A DNA stretch of 64,000 nt from Cheilinus undulatus (GCF_018320785.1 NC_054886.1:3409207-3473206), one strand, 5' to 3'. Positions 33,521 to 46,786 are shown, numbered from the stretch's first letter. Made by a program: numbers and translations. The notes: generated by a model not told the origin, from the letters alone.

Positions 33521-36330
33521 AGGACTTAATTGTTTTTGCTTGAGACGTGTTATTTTCTGTCATCACGTGGACTTTTGAGGCCCTTAACATATTCAAAACC
33601 ACAAGAAACTTGGCAGGTGCATCCGGTCTTGCGAAAATTTTGATATTTTTGAGGTCTTTAACACAAGCATTCAGAATTGTATCAATAGCGCCCCCTAACA
33701 GTTTTCAAAGTTAAAGCTCCCTCCTTTGACTTTGTTGTAGATTTATGAAATTTTGTGTGCAGGTACGGCTTAGGCAGAGCTACAAAAAAGCCTTTTGTGT
33801 CTAAACTCTATCTCCAACAAGAATTCCACCATTTTGAATAAATTAGCGAAACTTGGGGTATTTTTGTATTTCAGAGGTCATATCTAGATTAACTCCTCTG
33901 AGGGATTTTATTCGATCAACTTGTACTTCAACTCAGAGGTAGATGAGACATAGATGATGAAAAGTTATAGGAGTTTCTCATTAGTCGAAAGGCGTGGCCG
34001 TGGCGAGCCCTAAAATTAACATATTTTTTGAAAAACAGGAAGTTGTTCATAACTCAGCCATGCATTGTCCAATCTGACTCAAACTTCCCGTATTTATGGA
34101 CGGTCCATGTCTGCATACATTCATATGGTTATATTTTTTTCTGTCATAGCCCCACCTAGTGGTGACAGGGAGTATCAAGGCTGACATCAGAAGCTGCTGT
34201 TTAAAATCCTTTAAAGATATTTACATGAAATTTGTGTCAGGACAACCTAGAGAAGTGGATTTATGTCTATACACTTTTCCTCAGAGGGCGTGGCCTCTAC
34301 GGAGCGATATACAAAAAAGTTGCCTTTTTGTCTCACCATCAATTTTTAAACAGCCATAACTCTGGCATACATTCTTGTATCTGAGAGACATTTCATGTGC
34401 TTGATAACAGTCCCACCCAGACACATTCATATTTGAAATTTAAAACAAAATGTGCAGCGCCACCCTCTGGCAACAGAAAGTCACTGCACCCAAATTTTGC
34501 TTTATGATACCAACATGGTTGGTCAAATCATGCTGGAAGTTGCTCAAGCAGTATCTAGGGAGTTCACCTTAAACATAAGTGATGGTCAAAGATCTACGTG
34601 AAAAGGCATGGCCATGCAAATTTTTTGTTCGCCATGCAACAGGAAGTAGATGTTTCAAATGGTTATAAGACATTTAGAGCAATGAAACTTGATTAAAAAA
34701 ATCTCATTGGCATTCTGAGATTGATATTCATTTTGTAGGTGGGTGTGGCCTATTGGCTAAATGGCACCCCCTTCAACTTTTCAAAAACTCTGCCACTCCC
34801 AGCAGGCTCAATGTAGGATTTTGAACATTGGTGGGCAGATGTGTCATGTCAGGATGCACAAAAATGTCTCTTGGACCCATGTCGTAAATCAAACAGGAAG
34901 TGAGCCATTTTGATTTTTAGAACGAGGCATATTATAGGGGTCGTATTTGAACTAACTAGTCCGAGGGTGTTTATCCAAATAACTTGATCTTTGGTGTAGA
35001 GCAAGAAAGGACGTCTTTGGTCAAAAGTTATTCGGGGTTTTCTCATTAGTCAAAAGGTGGGGCCATGGCCCTCAAATTTAAATGCTTCATAATGTGATTA
35101 AAGTGGCTGGTGCTCACTAACAAATTTCTATTACAAGATTGGCCAAATCCTGCTGAAATTACACCAGGCACATCCCCCAATGTTGACCTTACTCTAATTT
35201 GAAGGTCAAGAGTCCTTACCTAAAACGATGTGGCCATGACCATTTTTCATTTGCCATGTAACAGGAAGTAGAATTATCTGATGCTTACAAACCTTGCAAA
35301 GCAATGAAACTTGGCACAAAAGTACTCAGTAGTGAAATAAGATGATTTATAGGATGATTGTTGGAAGGAGTGGCTTTTTGGCTCAGTCGTGCCCCCTGCA
35401 ATATTCCAGATTTATTTATTTTTTTAAAGATATACAAAAAAGCCTCTTTGACCCATGTCATATGTCATTTTGATTTCTGTGGTTTAAAAGCAGCATGTTG
35501 CAGAGGTCACATTTTTCAAAATTCCTCTTGGGGCAATCATCCAAACACTTTCATGTCAAGTGTTTAGAAAGAAGACATGTCATAGTTGAAAATTTCCTTG
35601 GAACTTTTTCGTTACTCAAAGGATGTGGCTGTGGCCATTTTTTCTTCGCCATGAACAGGATGTAGAATTATCCATGGCTTAGAAAAATTGCAGAGCCCTG
35701 AAACCTGGCAAAAAAGGCACAGTGAGAATCTGAGATGACCTCTCTTTGTGTTGTAGGTGGGTGTGGCTTTTTGCCACAGTGGCCCCCCTTACAATGTTTC
35801 AAAAATCAGCCCTGGCAGCACATATTACCCAGGCATTTACAAATTCTTGAACTTATCCACCATCTCAGGACCCACAAAAGTCTCTTAGGCCCACATTGTA
35901 AAACCAAAACTTAGTTTTTTCATGTATTTTTTCTTGTTGAAAGTTTCAAAGCTCTCTTTTCTCTTAATAGAACCAGTCCTGGTGTGTGCAGATGTGCTGC
36001 TCTAGGCAAGAGGCATTTTGCCACCCCTCGGTTTGCAGCTGGAGGTAACAAGAAACAATACTTCAACCCTGACATCATGGAAAATATAACTGTTCTGTTC
36101 TGGATGATCAGAGAAAGACAAAAATTCACGAAATGCATCAAAATGCACAGTGCCTCGAGCACAAATGACGCCTTTACATGAACCGCTGGAAATCAGCTGG
36201 AGAAGTATGTGTAATCAGTTGTTTACGGCGTCTTTTTTCCTCACTCTTTCTGAGTGGCAGCTGTCAATCCAGCACCATGGACAGCATCACATCACACAGG
36301 CTCATTCTTGCAATAGTCCCTATCTTCAGG

Positions 36331-37083
36331 CTGGCAGGCAGCAGTTTCAGGACCGCAGGTTCAGGACCCTAGAACTAGGACCCGTGGTTTGTCACAACAG
36401 TGCCACCAGCAAAGTCAATGAGCATTACAAGTAAGTTGCTTGCGTTAACATGACTTTCATTGGCAGGAATTTAAAGTTAACTTGAAGTACTTTTTCATGA
36501 TGTGTGTGTGTGTGTGTTTTTTATTTTATTTTATAGAACTGTTTTATTCATGATAAGCCATTGTTTCCCCAAAGTCTTTGATTCCCCATTAAATTAACAA
36601 ACTCTTTTTCCAAATGTACGTTTGAACACGAAAACAAGAGAACAAACAGAACATTTAGAGCAGAACCAGGGGAGAAGTGGGTACAGGACTTGCCGAAGGC
36701 TTCAGGGACACCTGAGGGAGAAATGCAAGGAAATATAGATATAATATTTAGGGTAATGTTAGCTAGTTTCTAATGACCTGTGTAACATTATTGATAACAT
36801 TATTGATAAGACGACATTAGTCCCCTTACTATCAATAATATTGTTTTATCAATAATGTTACACAATCCCAATCTGCATCATCTTGTTCAATTGGCTTGGA
36901 TGAAATTTATATCTTATTTTAAATGGATCAAACTTAGCTCATCAAATACTTATGTTCAGTCTACCGCCCATCGCTGTTGTTAATGGTAGCAGTAGCTAGT
37001 AATCTGTATTCAAACAAATGCTCATCAACAACACGCATGTGCTCAAGCAGGGTCCTATTTCTGCGGTCCTGAATCTGCTGCCT
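36331..37083. mobile_element. Element with CAGGCAGCAG inverted ends
   Basis: CAGGCAGCAGTTTCAGGACC near 36331 is inverted near 37083 (CAGGCAGCAGATTCAGGACC), and the match continues to AGGACCCT, about 36 bp in all. The interior has no coding frame and holds a palindrome at 36780. This looks like a MITE inserted in the larger repeat. Confidence 0.6.
36780..36863. repeat. 84-bp imperfect palindrome
   Basis: TGTAACATTATTGATAA at the left is matched inverted by TTATCAATAATGTTACA at the right, with further AT-rich pairing inward. The DNA or RNA could fold as one long hairpin. Confidence 0.8.
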
Positions 37084-37338
37084 GTGAGCCTTCTCCACCC
37101 CCTTCTCCATTCTTGAGCTAAAACATCAACAATGTCACTTTTCACAACACAAATGCTCATTTTACATCAGGTCTGAAGTAACTCTGCATGCCTACAGGTG
37201 CAATGTGGTTTTGTTTGCCGTGCTGCAGCACGCTGCCCAGGCTTGCTAACAGCCCACCATTCCCAAATACCGGCAATTGCAACACACCTTGAAGTGCCTG
37301 AGGGTGCGAGGGCCTGTTCAGTGCTGCTTGCAGCCCAA

Positions 37339-39520
37339 GTTTTTTTCTGAGATTTCAAACTCAGAAATGGAAGTGCAGACAGAGGTGGCATTGAATTTTG
37401 TTCAGTAGAGACCCATCCATTCTCCAAGTCCTCAGTAACCCATGCCACCACTGCCCACAGCTGGGCTGCCCAGTAATAACATTTAAGGTTAGGTAGCCCT
37501 AGACCTCCTTTCTCTTTTGCTAGCATCAGTACTTTCAGCAGTATTCTTGGTCTTCTGTTTTGCAAGATGAATTTTGATATTAGTTTATCTAGTAGTTTAA
37601 ATATGGACTGTGGTACTGACACAGGAGGGGACTGAAATAAAAATAGTAGTCGTGGTAGAATATTCATTCTTACCGATTCTATTCTACCAAAGAATGACAA
37701 GGGGAGTATGTCCTATATATTTAGGTCCTTTTTAATGTCTTTCATCAATTTGTCATATCTTGTTTGTATTGACTTTATAGCCTGACACTATACTGTATTC
37801 ATAAAGACTATGAAGGAGGGCAGGGACAAAGGTAAAAGGATTTTCCATAAAAATAAAAATATCATCTGCAAGGAGTGCCAGTTTGTGTTGATCATTTCTT
37901 CATCACGTACTCCCTGTATGAGGGGGTTGGATCTGATCAGTTCAGCTAAGGGTTCAATGCTTAATGCAAACAAGGAAGGATGCAAAGCATCCCCTTGGGG
38001 TGTACCACATCCAAGATGGAAAAAATCTGAGCAATGGCCATGAACTCTGACTCTGGATCTGGGAATTTTATAAAACATCTTAATCCAATGAAGAAAAGTG
38101 TTGTTGAAACCCACACAGCTGAGAGTTCTTTCTACAAAGGCCCAATCAACCCTGTCAAACGCCTTCTCAGCGTCTAAACTGAGAAGCATTGACGGGGTTT
38201 TCCTTCTAACTGCAGCTGATTGTAGATTCAGGGCTTTTCTTACATCGTCACTTCCTTATTAATCAAACCGGTCTGATCTGGTTTTACAGGTTTTCTCGTG
38301 TATTTTTGTATTATATTGGCTACTATAGAAGTCAGAATTTTATAATCTACACAGAGGAGACTGATTGGCCGGTAGGATGCACATAGAATTGGGTCTTTAT
38401 TTTCTTTGTGAAAGACAGTTATCACTGCATCTGACCATGGCTCTGGGCATTTCCTTCTTTTAGGGCATAGTTATAGACTCCACATAAAACTGCAGTCATC
38501 TGGTTTACAAAGGTTTGATAATATTCTCCAGGGAAACCATCTACCCCTGGGGATTGATTATTTTTAGGTTTGAGAAAGTTTTCTTTGATTTCTTCTTCTG
38601 TAAGAGGACATGTCTTTATATCTGCCTCATCAACTTGTTTAGTTTCATTGAATTATGGAAGGATTCAATCCTTTCTTTTTATGTGGCTGCTTTTCCTCTG
38701 TGTACAGTTTTTTATAATACGTAGCAAATGTCTCTGCAGTATCTTTGGGTCAGCACCTTATTAGTATTTAAACATTTTTTTTTGTGTATTACTCTGTTAG
38801 ACTGAGCTTTGCACAGCTGCAAAGCCATCAGGCGGCTTGCTCTATTCCCAAACTCCTCGTACTTCCTGTCTGTAAATGGCAGTGCTCCCTCTGCTGTAAA
38901 CAACAGGCTGTCAAGTTTCTCTCTATTCTCCTTCGATAACAGCAGGCCTGACTGTTTCTCCATGTTGATACTCTGTAGTTTCTTCATTTCACTCCCCAGC
39001 TCTTTTTACTGAGCTGGTCTCTGTTTTTTAACTCTGGAAGAAATAGTAATAATGTTAGCCCTCATCACGGCTTTAGCCCCCTCCCAAAGAGTAGAGAGGG
39101 AGACTGTGTCATTATCACTGTGTGTGAGATAATCTGTTAAGTTTTTATGGACTTCTTGTTGGATATTTTCATCATTTAATAATGAAACATTTGATCTCCA
39201 AAACTGAAACTGTTTATTTGATCCTGTTCTGGTCTGATTCAGTGATTGGTTCTATAATGCACTCACTAACTCTGTGAATGTTCCTGAAATCAAAAACATG
39301 TCCAGTCTGGAGTAGCTGCCATGCACCTCTGACATGAAAGTGTATTCCTTCTCTCTGGGGTGTAGGTGTCATTTAGAAAGGTCATGTGACTAAACAACAA
39401 CAAATCTATCCATGTGTAAAGTGACATTTGACTAGAAGACTTCAGATTCTCCTCCACAGAGAAAGGAGACGGACTGTTTGGTAGAGTCAGTTTTAGTAGC
39501 TGTATTTGTAATCAGAGAAA
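37339..39520 (-). pseudogene. L1-type LINE ORF2: endonuclease end and reverse transcriptase, decayed
   Basis: Reading the minus strand from 39500 down: the end of an apurinic-type endonuclease (SYSRLDMFLISGTF in mixed frames), a connector (KYEEFGNRASRLMALQLC), RT with SYRPISLLCVDYKIL, SLDAEKAFDRVDW, CGTPQGDALHPSLFALSIEP, an LADD-type active site now out of frame near 37850, and the thumb (SFFGRIESVRMNILPRLLFLF). It fits the L1/Swimmer-like LINEs of fish. Several stops and frameshifts (at least five) break it. The rest of ORF2 lies at 32337-33022 beyond the inserted repeat. Confidence 0.82.
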
Positions 39521-40552
39521 ATAGCTGTTGCTCCTTTTAATCCTCTTTCCTACACATCAGCAAACATCCACTCAATAAGACCACAGCGTCTGATTTATTG
39601 ATGAGAACACTTCAAAGTTTATCAGGTCAGTGTAACTGGAGTGTTTTAAATCAACAAGACATGTTGATTGAGTGTTTTAGTTAAAGGTAGGCCTGGAGTT
39701 TACTACAACACCATTTTGATTCTAAGCTGACATTTATTAAATGATCCTGGTCTATGAGAGTAATCAGCTGAATGTGAAGATCCTAAATCAAACTTTAAAT
39801 CTAACTGGATGGCATGGTGTTTGGTCATTTATAGATCATTTCTTCTTTCTTTATTCAATCATGTTGAAATGTGGGGCTACCTATTTCCCCACACTCCTGT
39901 TTCCCCTTGATTCTGCAGTAAAGTCATTCTGCCACTAGATGGAGACAAAGAACAGCTGCTTGGTGAAGTCAGAGCAGATTCTGCAGGACATTTCACACAC
40001 AGAGAAACAAATGAGATCAATATGTGTGTGAATCTGTGTTGTTGAGTGCACAGACGTATGCCAGACTGATGCATATAAAGACAGAATCATGAAAACCCCT
40101 CCCATAGGCTTTAAGCTAACAGGATATTTGGCGTTGGCTATCAGAACTTTGAAGGATGACATATCCATCAACTAAACAAAGGTTCACTCAGTCATATTAT
40201 GTCTCTCTGAGTTCAAAGGGGTTGAGGTCAGGACTGCTGGCAGGACATCCCATCCTCTGCACTCCCAAACTCTCCAGACTGTGGAGATATGGGATTGATG
40301 CTGGGTGCAGAATCTCATCTCCATATCTCTCTGTGTTGAGATTTCCTCCAATGAGAACTTGCCAAAGTTCAAATTACAGGGGAGCTGAACGGGGCTAAGG
40401 TGGGCTCGGCCTCCTGAAAGTTTACTGAGCCATTTAGAGGGAGCTCTAAAGAGGATGTAGTTTATTATTTCATTTTATGTTCATGAAGTTAACTACATTT
40501 CACACCAAAAGGACTTTCTGTGGTGAGGTTTGATGTCAGTGTCCTGACATTA
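39521..40552. other. No recognised feature
   Basis: About 1 kb without a supported gene. A block at 40205-40370 has coding-like texture in several frames, possibly old transposon, but I cannot name it. Confidence 0.4.
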
Positions 40553-40745
40553 CATATCTTTCATTTGTGCTGTTCTCAGCTGAATCTAGGTTGAAATGAT
40601 TTTAAATCTCTATATTGTGTTTCTATTCTCATATTTCAGAATGTCCATCTTTGTGTAAATGGTGATTGTAGTAGTGAATGAAAACCATGTAGTGTGTTCC
40701 TGATCAGATTGTTGTTAGGACCATGGTGGTAATGTGCTTTTGTTG
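40553..40745. repeat. 193-bp block duplicated at 53270-53463
   Basis: The block from CATATCTTTCATTTGTGCTG to GTGCTTTTGTTG is essentially identical at 53270-53463. The sequences part at both edges. It may be part of the GPCR-flank duplication or a dispersed repeat. Confidence 0.88.
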
Positions 40746-40759
40746 TTAACATGATATTT

Positions 40760-41500
40760 TGTTGTTGTGGAGAATGTGGCTGTGCCTGCTGTGTGTATGT
40801 GGCCGTCTTTTCTCTACCTGCTGAATTAGGCGTAACAGATAGGGAAATTATATTGGATAAGATTATAGTCTTTTTATTTTTATTTTTTATTTTTTTGTAT
40901 GTTTTGTTTATATTGTAAAGTTAATTTCACCAAAATCTTGTGTTTTATTTATGTATTTTTAAGTCTTTATTTTGAAGCCTTGAATTAGTGACATTACTAC
41001 GCCCTCTGCTGGTGGTAAGGTAGTATATCGTGTCACTGCCGCCCTCTCGCCAGTCTGATCAGAGCATGACTGGGAGAGGTATGTATCTACTGTTGCTCGT
41101 TCATAAAGCATAGATATAAGAGTTCTTACCTCTAGCTAACAGCTGAAAATTGCTTGTTTGTTCTATATATGTACAGCAGATGAGATTGGTGTTTCTTTTC
41201 TCATTTATTTAGCCTTTGAATCAGAGTGAGAGAGCTAGCTTGACACGCTAGCTTGACATGTGTATGTTGGGCCTGCTCGTGTGTGTGTGGGCCGTTGCTG
41301 CCATTGCATCTCTTGTTTAGCACATTTTAAGCTTTTCTTTTTTTCATGCTAGGCTTGCTAAGAAAAAAGCTAAATGTTGACTGTGTTTCTGCTCTCTGCT
41401 CTGAACCTGTTAAGGAGCTCAACTTGGGAGAGAATAAATTCTGCTCAGTGAGACCGGCCTGAGTCTTTGATTGCTTCCTGCCTGAACACAACACAGTGTA
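40760..41500 (+). mobile_element. Possible solo LTR (fossil)
   Basis: The block starts near TGTTGTGGAGAATGTGG and ends near CCTGAACACAACA, with a late AATAAA-containing segment (GAGAATAAATTCTGC) and TATA-like AT-rich stretch upstream, the layout of an LTR. No matching second LTR or internal genes are present. The ends and target duplication are not certain. Confidence 0.35.
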
Positions 41501-41606
41501 GCCAGAATGGGTAGCCCATTACCGGCTACATAGGCGTGACATCATCTGACGCTGACTGGCTGCTCCAGTCCCCGGTCCGACAGGTGATGTTACATTTGTC
41601 AGATTT

Positions 41607-41900
41607 TAGTTTTGTATCTTCATATTTATTGACAAGAAAAGGAATTGAATGAATTTGAAATAGTTTTATTGGAGTAACAAAACAATGAAATTTCTCTGAA
41701 TCACATCCTGAAGATGTGGAACTAAAACTGGACAGGAAAACTTCTACTGATAAAACAATGTAGAGAGTAGATAAGCACAGCTGTTTTAATATTCATTTCT
41801 ATGTATTAAATGCACAGCTTAACAAATAATGTTTAGGGAGAACATTTGTGGCGTGTTTCCTCTTTTCTTAATCCTCAGGACACTCCCCTACCTTCTTCAT
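41607..41900 (-). repeat. GPCR 3' flank, similar to 59517-59868 (copy C)
   Basis: About 290 bp match 59517-59868 with small gaps, ending at CTCAGGACACTCCCCTACCTTCTT in both. It lies 450 bp beyond the GPCR stop codon. The second copy lies in the same orientation. This suggests a third, mostly lost GPCR copy, or a shared repeat. Confidence 0.7.
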
Positions 41901-42350
41901 GAGAATCCTGGTCCACATTTAGACTAATGTTCAACCACTCAAATGTACTGAATAAAAAGATGTTGCAGTTTAGGAGGAACAAAACACCACTGAACAGCAA
42001 GACAGCACAAAACAAAGATGTTTGAAAGAATGGTTGGAGCACAGGACAAGCATGCATTCAAGTCACTTTACTCCACTTTCACATGAAAAGGGAAGTTTGG
42101 GATATTTCTGGAGGAATGACCTTGTTATCTTGGGAAACTCAGGTTTGTCATCCTGACAAAGGAGAGAAATAGTTGAGATCTTTGGGAAACAACCTAAATT
42201 TACTCCTTATTATGGGAAAATGGAGTCAATCAAATAGAAACATGGGCTCACTCAGACATCCAGAACTTCTGGCCCTCATATTTGTGACCTTCTGAAAACA
42301 GCTCAATCAGCTACTTTTTGGCTCCGCCCCCCTAACTGATAACCACTGGT

Positions 42351-44239
42351 CTACATGTGGTCTAGATTGATTGTGTTGGTGTTGTTGGTGTCATTGTTCT
42401 CCTTTCTGCAACAGCACACAGAGGACCAAAGCTTCCCAAAGGTCTCTTTTTTGATGAAAACAAACAGAAGTAAGTCTGCAAGTGGACTAAGTCTTAGAAA
42501 CATGGTGGACAGGTCATGTTCAGTGGAATTATAGTTGTATCCTGTTTTAGTGAAAAAAGTAATACTGGGCAGGAACAGCAGAGTATAAATCAGCAGCACC
42601 AGGACTAAGATTGCCACGATTCTCCGTTTTTCATCAGAGGGAACTGAGACAGAAGTAGAGAGAGCTCTGAGGGTCCCAACCAGGAAGAAGATGAACAGTG
42701 GGAGGGGAAGGATGAGCAAGATGGAGAGGATGATATCTCTAAACTCAGGAACCCAGAGGAACACAGTAAAAGTGAAGACGGGAGGTATGATCCAGACTAC
42801 AACACAGACCGCCACAGAGATCTTGATGGTTCGTCTGAAGCGGTACCACAGTGGGTGGGCGATGAGCAAATATCTGCAAAACAAGATGGACGTATTATCT
42901 CTGAAAAGATGCACAAAACTACAGAAATATTATATTTAATACTATTTAAATAGATAGTTACCTTTCCAGTGAAATACACAGCATGAAGCATACACTGGTG
43001 GATAGACCCCATAGGTAAGCATAGCCAAAAATGGCTGTCCATCTCACAGATTTGGACACCAAACCGATCATAGAGCAGAGCTGAATGAGGTCAGTTATGA
43101 AAAGGTTGATGATGTAGATTGGAGCCACCTGACCATTCTTTACCTGAGGAAAATATAGAAACAGAAACAGAAGAGAAGAAGTTCTAAACACGTTCTGTAG
43201 TCCTCCATCCAGAATGGACATCAACCTCTGCACAGCTACTGCAGTAACAGCCTGGTCTACATTTTCAGTCAAATCTCATTCTCTATGTCTTGAGTTTATT
43301 TACACAAGCTGTCAGCTTCTCCTCCCTGTACCTACTGAGCATCACTGATGGGATCTACATGAACTACAAAAGAAATAAAGATGAGTTCAGTAGTAGTATG
43401 ACTTTAAAAGTCAGCTGAAGTTTATGGGACCAGCATCACCTTTTATGGTAGTCAGTAAAAAAGCTAATCAGATAGATAGACCCAGTAGTGTGTAGAAATA
43501 AAAAACAGGGGATCAGGGAGCCCATGGACCAGTGGATAGGTTTCTCTATGAGATTTTCTATTGTATTCTGTTAGCATCATGCTACGTATGGATTAGCATC
43601 CTCTTTAACCAGTAGTACACTGAGCACTTTTCTCCTGATTCATACACCATGTTTGAGTAACACCACTCACTTTGAAGTCAGGCCAACTTTCAGCTCCATG
43701 GTACGCTGTTTCTGGTGTAGTGTAGGGGACACCATGGCCCACCACGGCCCAATCAGCTGTCCCAAACCTTGGAGCATATTTGACTTTGTAAAGTGTCCAT
43801 CATGATCTTAAACCACCATGTAAACAGTAGGAATGCCTAGACCATGAGCCTTCTCTGGCCATAATAATGAAATAAACAAGCAAGAATGAGTCCTACCTGC
43901 ATACAGGTAGACAGTGCCTTCAAATGGATTTGACCCTTCCTGATTTCTGCTTTTTTGTTGTTGTGCATATTTGTTACACTGAAATGTTTCAGATCAAAGA
44001 CATTTTTATATAATTTACATTTAATCAACAAATAAATAAAGACATAATACACATACCAGAGAGAAGAGAGCATAGATGGCCATGAGTAACAAAGGGAGAC
44101 CGATACCACCGATGATGTATGTCACTACATGCATGATGAAGTCGACGTTTTTATAATATTCAGGCAGAAAGTCATCATAATAGTCATAATAGTCAATGGT
44201 TTCATTCAGGAGGGTGGTGTTATCAGAGATGTTTGCCAT
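42351..44239 (-). CDS. Rhodopsin-like GPCR, three coding exons, 295 residues (copy B)
   Basis: Exons 44239-44057, 43143-42962 and 42873-42351 join with GT-AG borders (phases 0 and 2) into 888 nt. The start lies just inside an exon whose acceptor (TTTCAG) is at 44254. The extracellular N-terminus has three N-glycosylation sequons and an acidic tyrosine cluster (IDYYDYYDDFLPEYY), a likely sulfation site. Seven hydrophobic segments follow; TM3 ends SLERYLLIAHPLWYRFRR, an ERY version of DRY. Oddities: no cysteine at the usual TM3 position, a very short second extracellular loop, and SPLADLLLF instead of NPxxY in TM7. WYRFRR and the missing disulfide recall MAS-related and proton-sensing-like receptors. 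The ligand is unknown. The gene looks intact. Confidence 0.88.
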
Positions 44240-46167
44240 TCTTCAGAGTGAACCTGAAATCACAGAGATCAAGATTTAGACAAAAACATCACATGACTAC
44301 AACCATTTTTAAATTAAAGTTCCTGTAAAGTGATAAAAAAAATCTTTATTTAGGTTTGTTGTGTGACAGGCCACTGTGTTATGGACCACCAGGCCAAATT
44401 TCAGTCATGAGAAACATCTCTAAAGTTATAAATTAAGGTCCAAAATCATTAACGTTCCTCCAATCATCTTCTCCAGAATTCTTGGAAAAGTCCTGCCCTT
44501 TCCAAACTCTTTCTATGGGAGCTTTCCCAGTTAAATGTGAAGTATAGTCATGCTATGGATTCATGAAACAGTCTATCTGGCAGGTCAGGTCAGCTGTTTA
44601 GGGCCTGTGTCCATAGACGGCTTTTTCTATCATTGCCAGCACCTATAACCTCATTTTCAGAGCTTCTCACCAGCGTTTATGTTGCTACGTTACAAAGCTT
44701 GAATCCTGGGTAGAATCTGTTCTGTTGTTTAAAGATAGCTCTATGTGCTTCATATTTCTGTATCTGGAGGAAATATCACACAGAAGACATGCAGACAATG
44801 TAAAGGAATCCTGTCCTGACACAGGCTGCTGTGCCATAGTCTGATCTTTACCTCCATAGTCTAAAGGCGGCCTTACACCTAACCACTTTTCCTCTGATTT
44901 CAAAGTCACAGACAAAATTCCAGAGTCGGAGTAAAATCAGGGAAGTCTTGCTAAAGTCTCAGCTCGCTCTCATCGTCTCAGTCTCTAGGTGTGAGGTGGT
45001 CATTAGACTTGATTTGAGCACTTTTAAGTCGGTCTTTCCTCAGTCTTGTCGTTATGACAACATCAAACTTGTGGTTTTATGCAAATCGTGTTTTTCAGTG
45101 ATGCCACCGCCATCCACAACCAACAGGAGCCAGTGTTGTGTGTCAGCACATCAAACCCCTTCATTATTCAAAATATGAACGTGAGTGTAAATCAGTCTGG
45201 AGCTGCTGAATGTCCGCTCTGAACTCCAGAGACTGAAAAACATTTCTGCTCAGAGCTGCAGTCAGATCTCTGCACCGCTGTTTGTCTGTCAGTTCATTCC
45301 AGGCTGACATGACAGGAACGGTAAACCTCCACTGGGATTTTCAAAGTAAAAGTTCCATCAGTTTGTTTCTGTGCTGAGACTACTCATGTTTTCATACAGA
45401 ACTTTTATTCTGAAGTGTTTCTGGGATAGTTCCTCGGTTGTTGCAGTAACATGCAAAGTTGCTTCAGTGTTTAACTTTCCTCTCATTTCTCCTCGATGTA
45501 GATGATTTAAAATATCATTCTCTGCCCTAAAATTGTTGTTGTGAATTTCCCCCAGATGCATGATGGGTAATAATCTCAGAAGGAATGGTATTCTAGTCTT
45601 GTAGTCTTTGCTAAATCTTAGTCTGAGACTAAAAACTCAGCCACTTGCTGACAGATTGTCTTTAGATGTGAGAGTCTCAGATATCAGTCTTTTTAGAGTC
45701 TTTTAAGAGTTTTATCAGAGTCCTCTGGTCTAAGGCTGGTCTAAGTTTGCCCTCCAACGTTACATTTTCATAAAGCTGACATCCTGTCTGAACTGTTTGT
45801 GCATGTGAGCCGTGCTGAGAGCACAGAGTGAGGAGTGGATGAATGCTCTGCACTGTGACTGAGCTTCAGACTCTCAGGCTACAGAGACGACGCCTTAAAG
45901 TGTTTCATATAGATTAGAATCTGATAACCAGACCAAACTGCACGCTCCTAACGTGTCTCTCAGGTGTTTGCAGGCTACATGGCGTGCTACCTTAATGTCT
46001 AAATGGATAAATATTCTGCTAATATTCTCATCTTAAGTAATGAAACATCAGCGTGTGAGCCTGTAATTGATAAGACTGAGCTTCAGTCAGATGTATGACT
46101 TACAGGAAATAATAACAGTATTAATAGTGCATATAAAACATGTTAAAAACTCTTTGTACCCACGTAT

Positions 46168-46171
<4 letters not shown>

Positions 46172-46210
<39 letters not shown>
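46172..46210. repeat. GA microsatellite
   Basis: About 19 AG dinucleotides within the first GPCR intron. Confidence 0.93.
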
Positions 46211-46213
<3 letters not shown>

Positions 46214-46721
46214 CACTCAGGTAAATGATTTTCATTTCATCACCTTCCTAAAATAATGGTCTAACTTACTTTAAGTTATTATTTTAGTCATCAAAGATCT
46301 TTTTTAGCAGGTCTTATGCCCTGTTCATATGGGACTAGTATTAGCCATGGACCTCTGGTCATTTGTAATAATCATGCAGGACGTCTGGGATCTTACTCCA
46401 CTATGAAATCAACCATGTCTGTAATTTGTGGAAATTATTGTTTTTTACAGTCCATGCAGCTTTTTCTGCTCCTTTTATGATTGAGAACAATCATAGAGAC
46501 TGTGTAGGAGATTGTTAACAAAGTTTGAACAGCATTTGAATCATGGAGGAGGATGCTGATACTGAGAGATACTCTAACAATCCTGCAGGCTATCACAGAG
46601 ACACGCTTGGATTTATATTCATAATATTTACAAGTTATCAAAAAGTGTCTAACATCTAAATCCTTAAATAGTATTTGTAATAAGATGACAGTTCAGAGAT
46701 GTTTCAGTGAGCAGATCTTAC

Positions 46722-46786
46722 CTGGATGAAGTCTCTTCACTGATGTCTGATGTTTCTCTGCATCCAAACTGTCCTTGCTGATTATG
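46722..46786 (-). other. GPCR copy B: 5' UTR exon
   Basis: A donor CCAG|GTAAGA ends this exon at 46722 and the next acceptor is at 44254 just before the start codon, giving a 2.5 kb first intron. The 5' end is estimated from the TATA-like box. It contains no in-frame start that would extend the receptor. Copy A keeps the same exon at 17068. Confidence 0.6.

Larger units (their letters stand above)
33025..37338. mobile_element. 4.3 kb teleost interspersed repeat splitting the L1
   Basis: This begins with the GGGCCCGAGCAC tandem block and ends near CTGTTCAGTGCTGCTTGCAG; the L1 ORF2 continues on both sides, so it is an insertion. The interior (33520-36300) has recurring blocks with CAGGAAGT, TGGCCATG and GTGTGGC motifs and CGCCCCCTA-like phrases, resembling a well-spread repeat of fish genomes. 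I see no transposase and cannot assign its class. An inverted-repeat element sits inside (36331-37083). Confidence 0.6.

Noticed and set aside
41505-41555. A hairpin TGTAGCC...GGCTACA as a terminator or regulatory RNA
   Set aside because: Short palindromes are common in this AT-rich DNA, and nothing around it suggests a function.
41875-42057. A 60-codon minus-strand frame with hydrophobic stretch just beyond the GPCR stop
   Set aside because: No start context, splice signal or family match; it lies in the presumed 3' UTR and is not kept in the related block at 59517.
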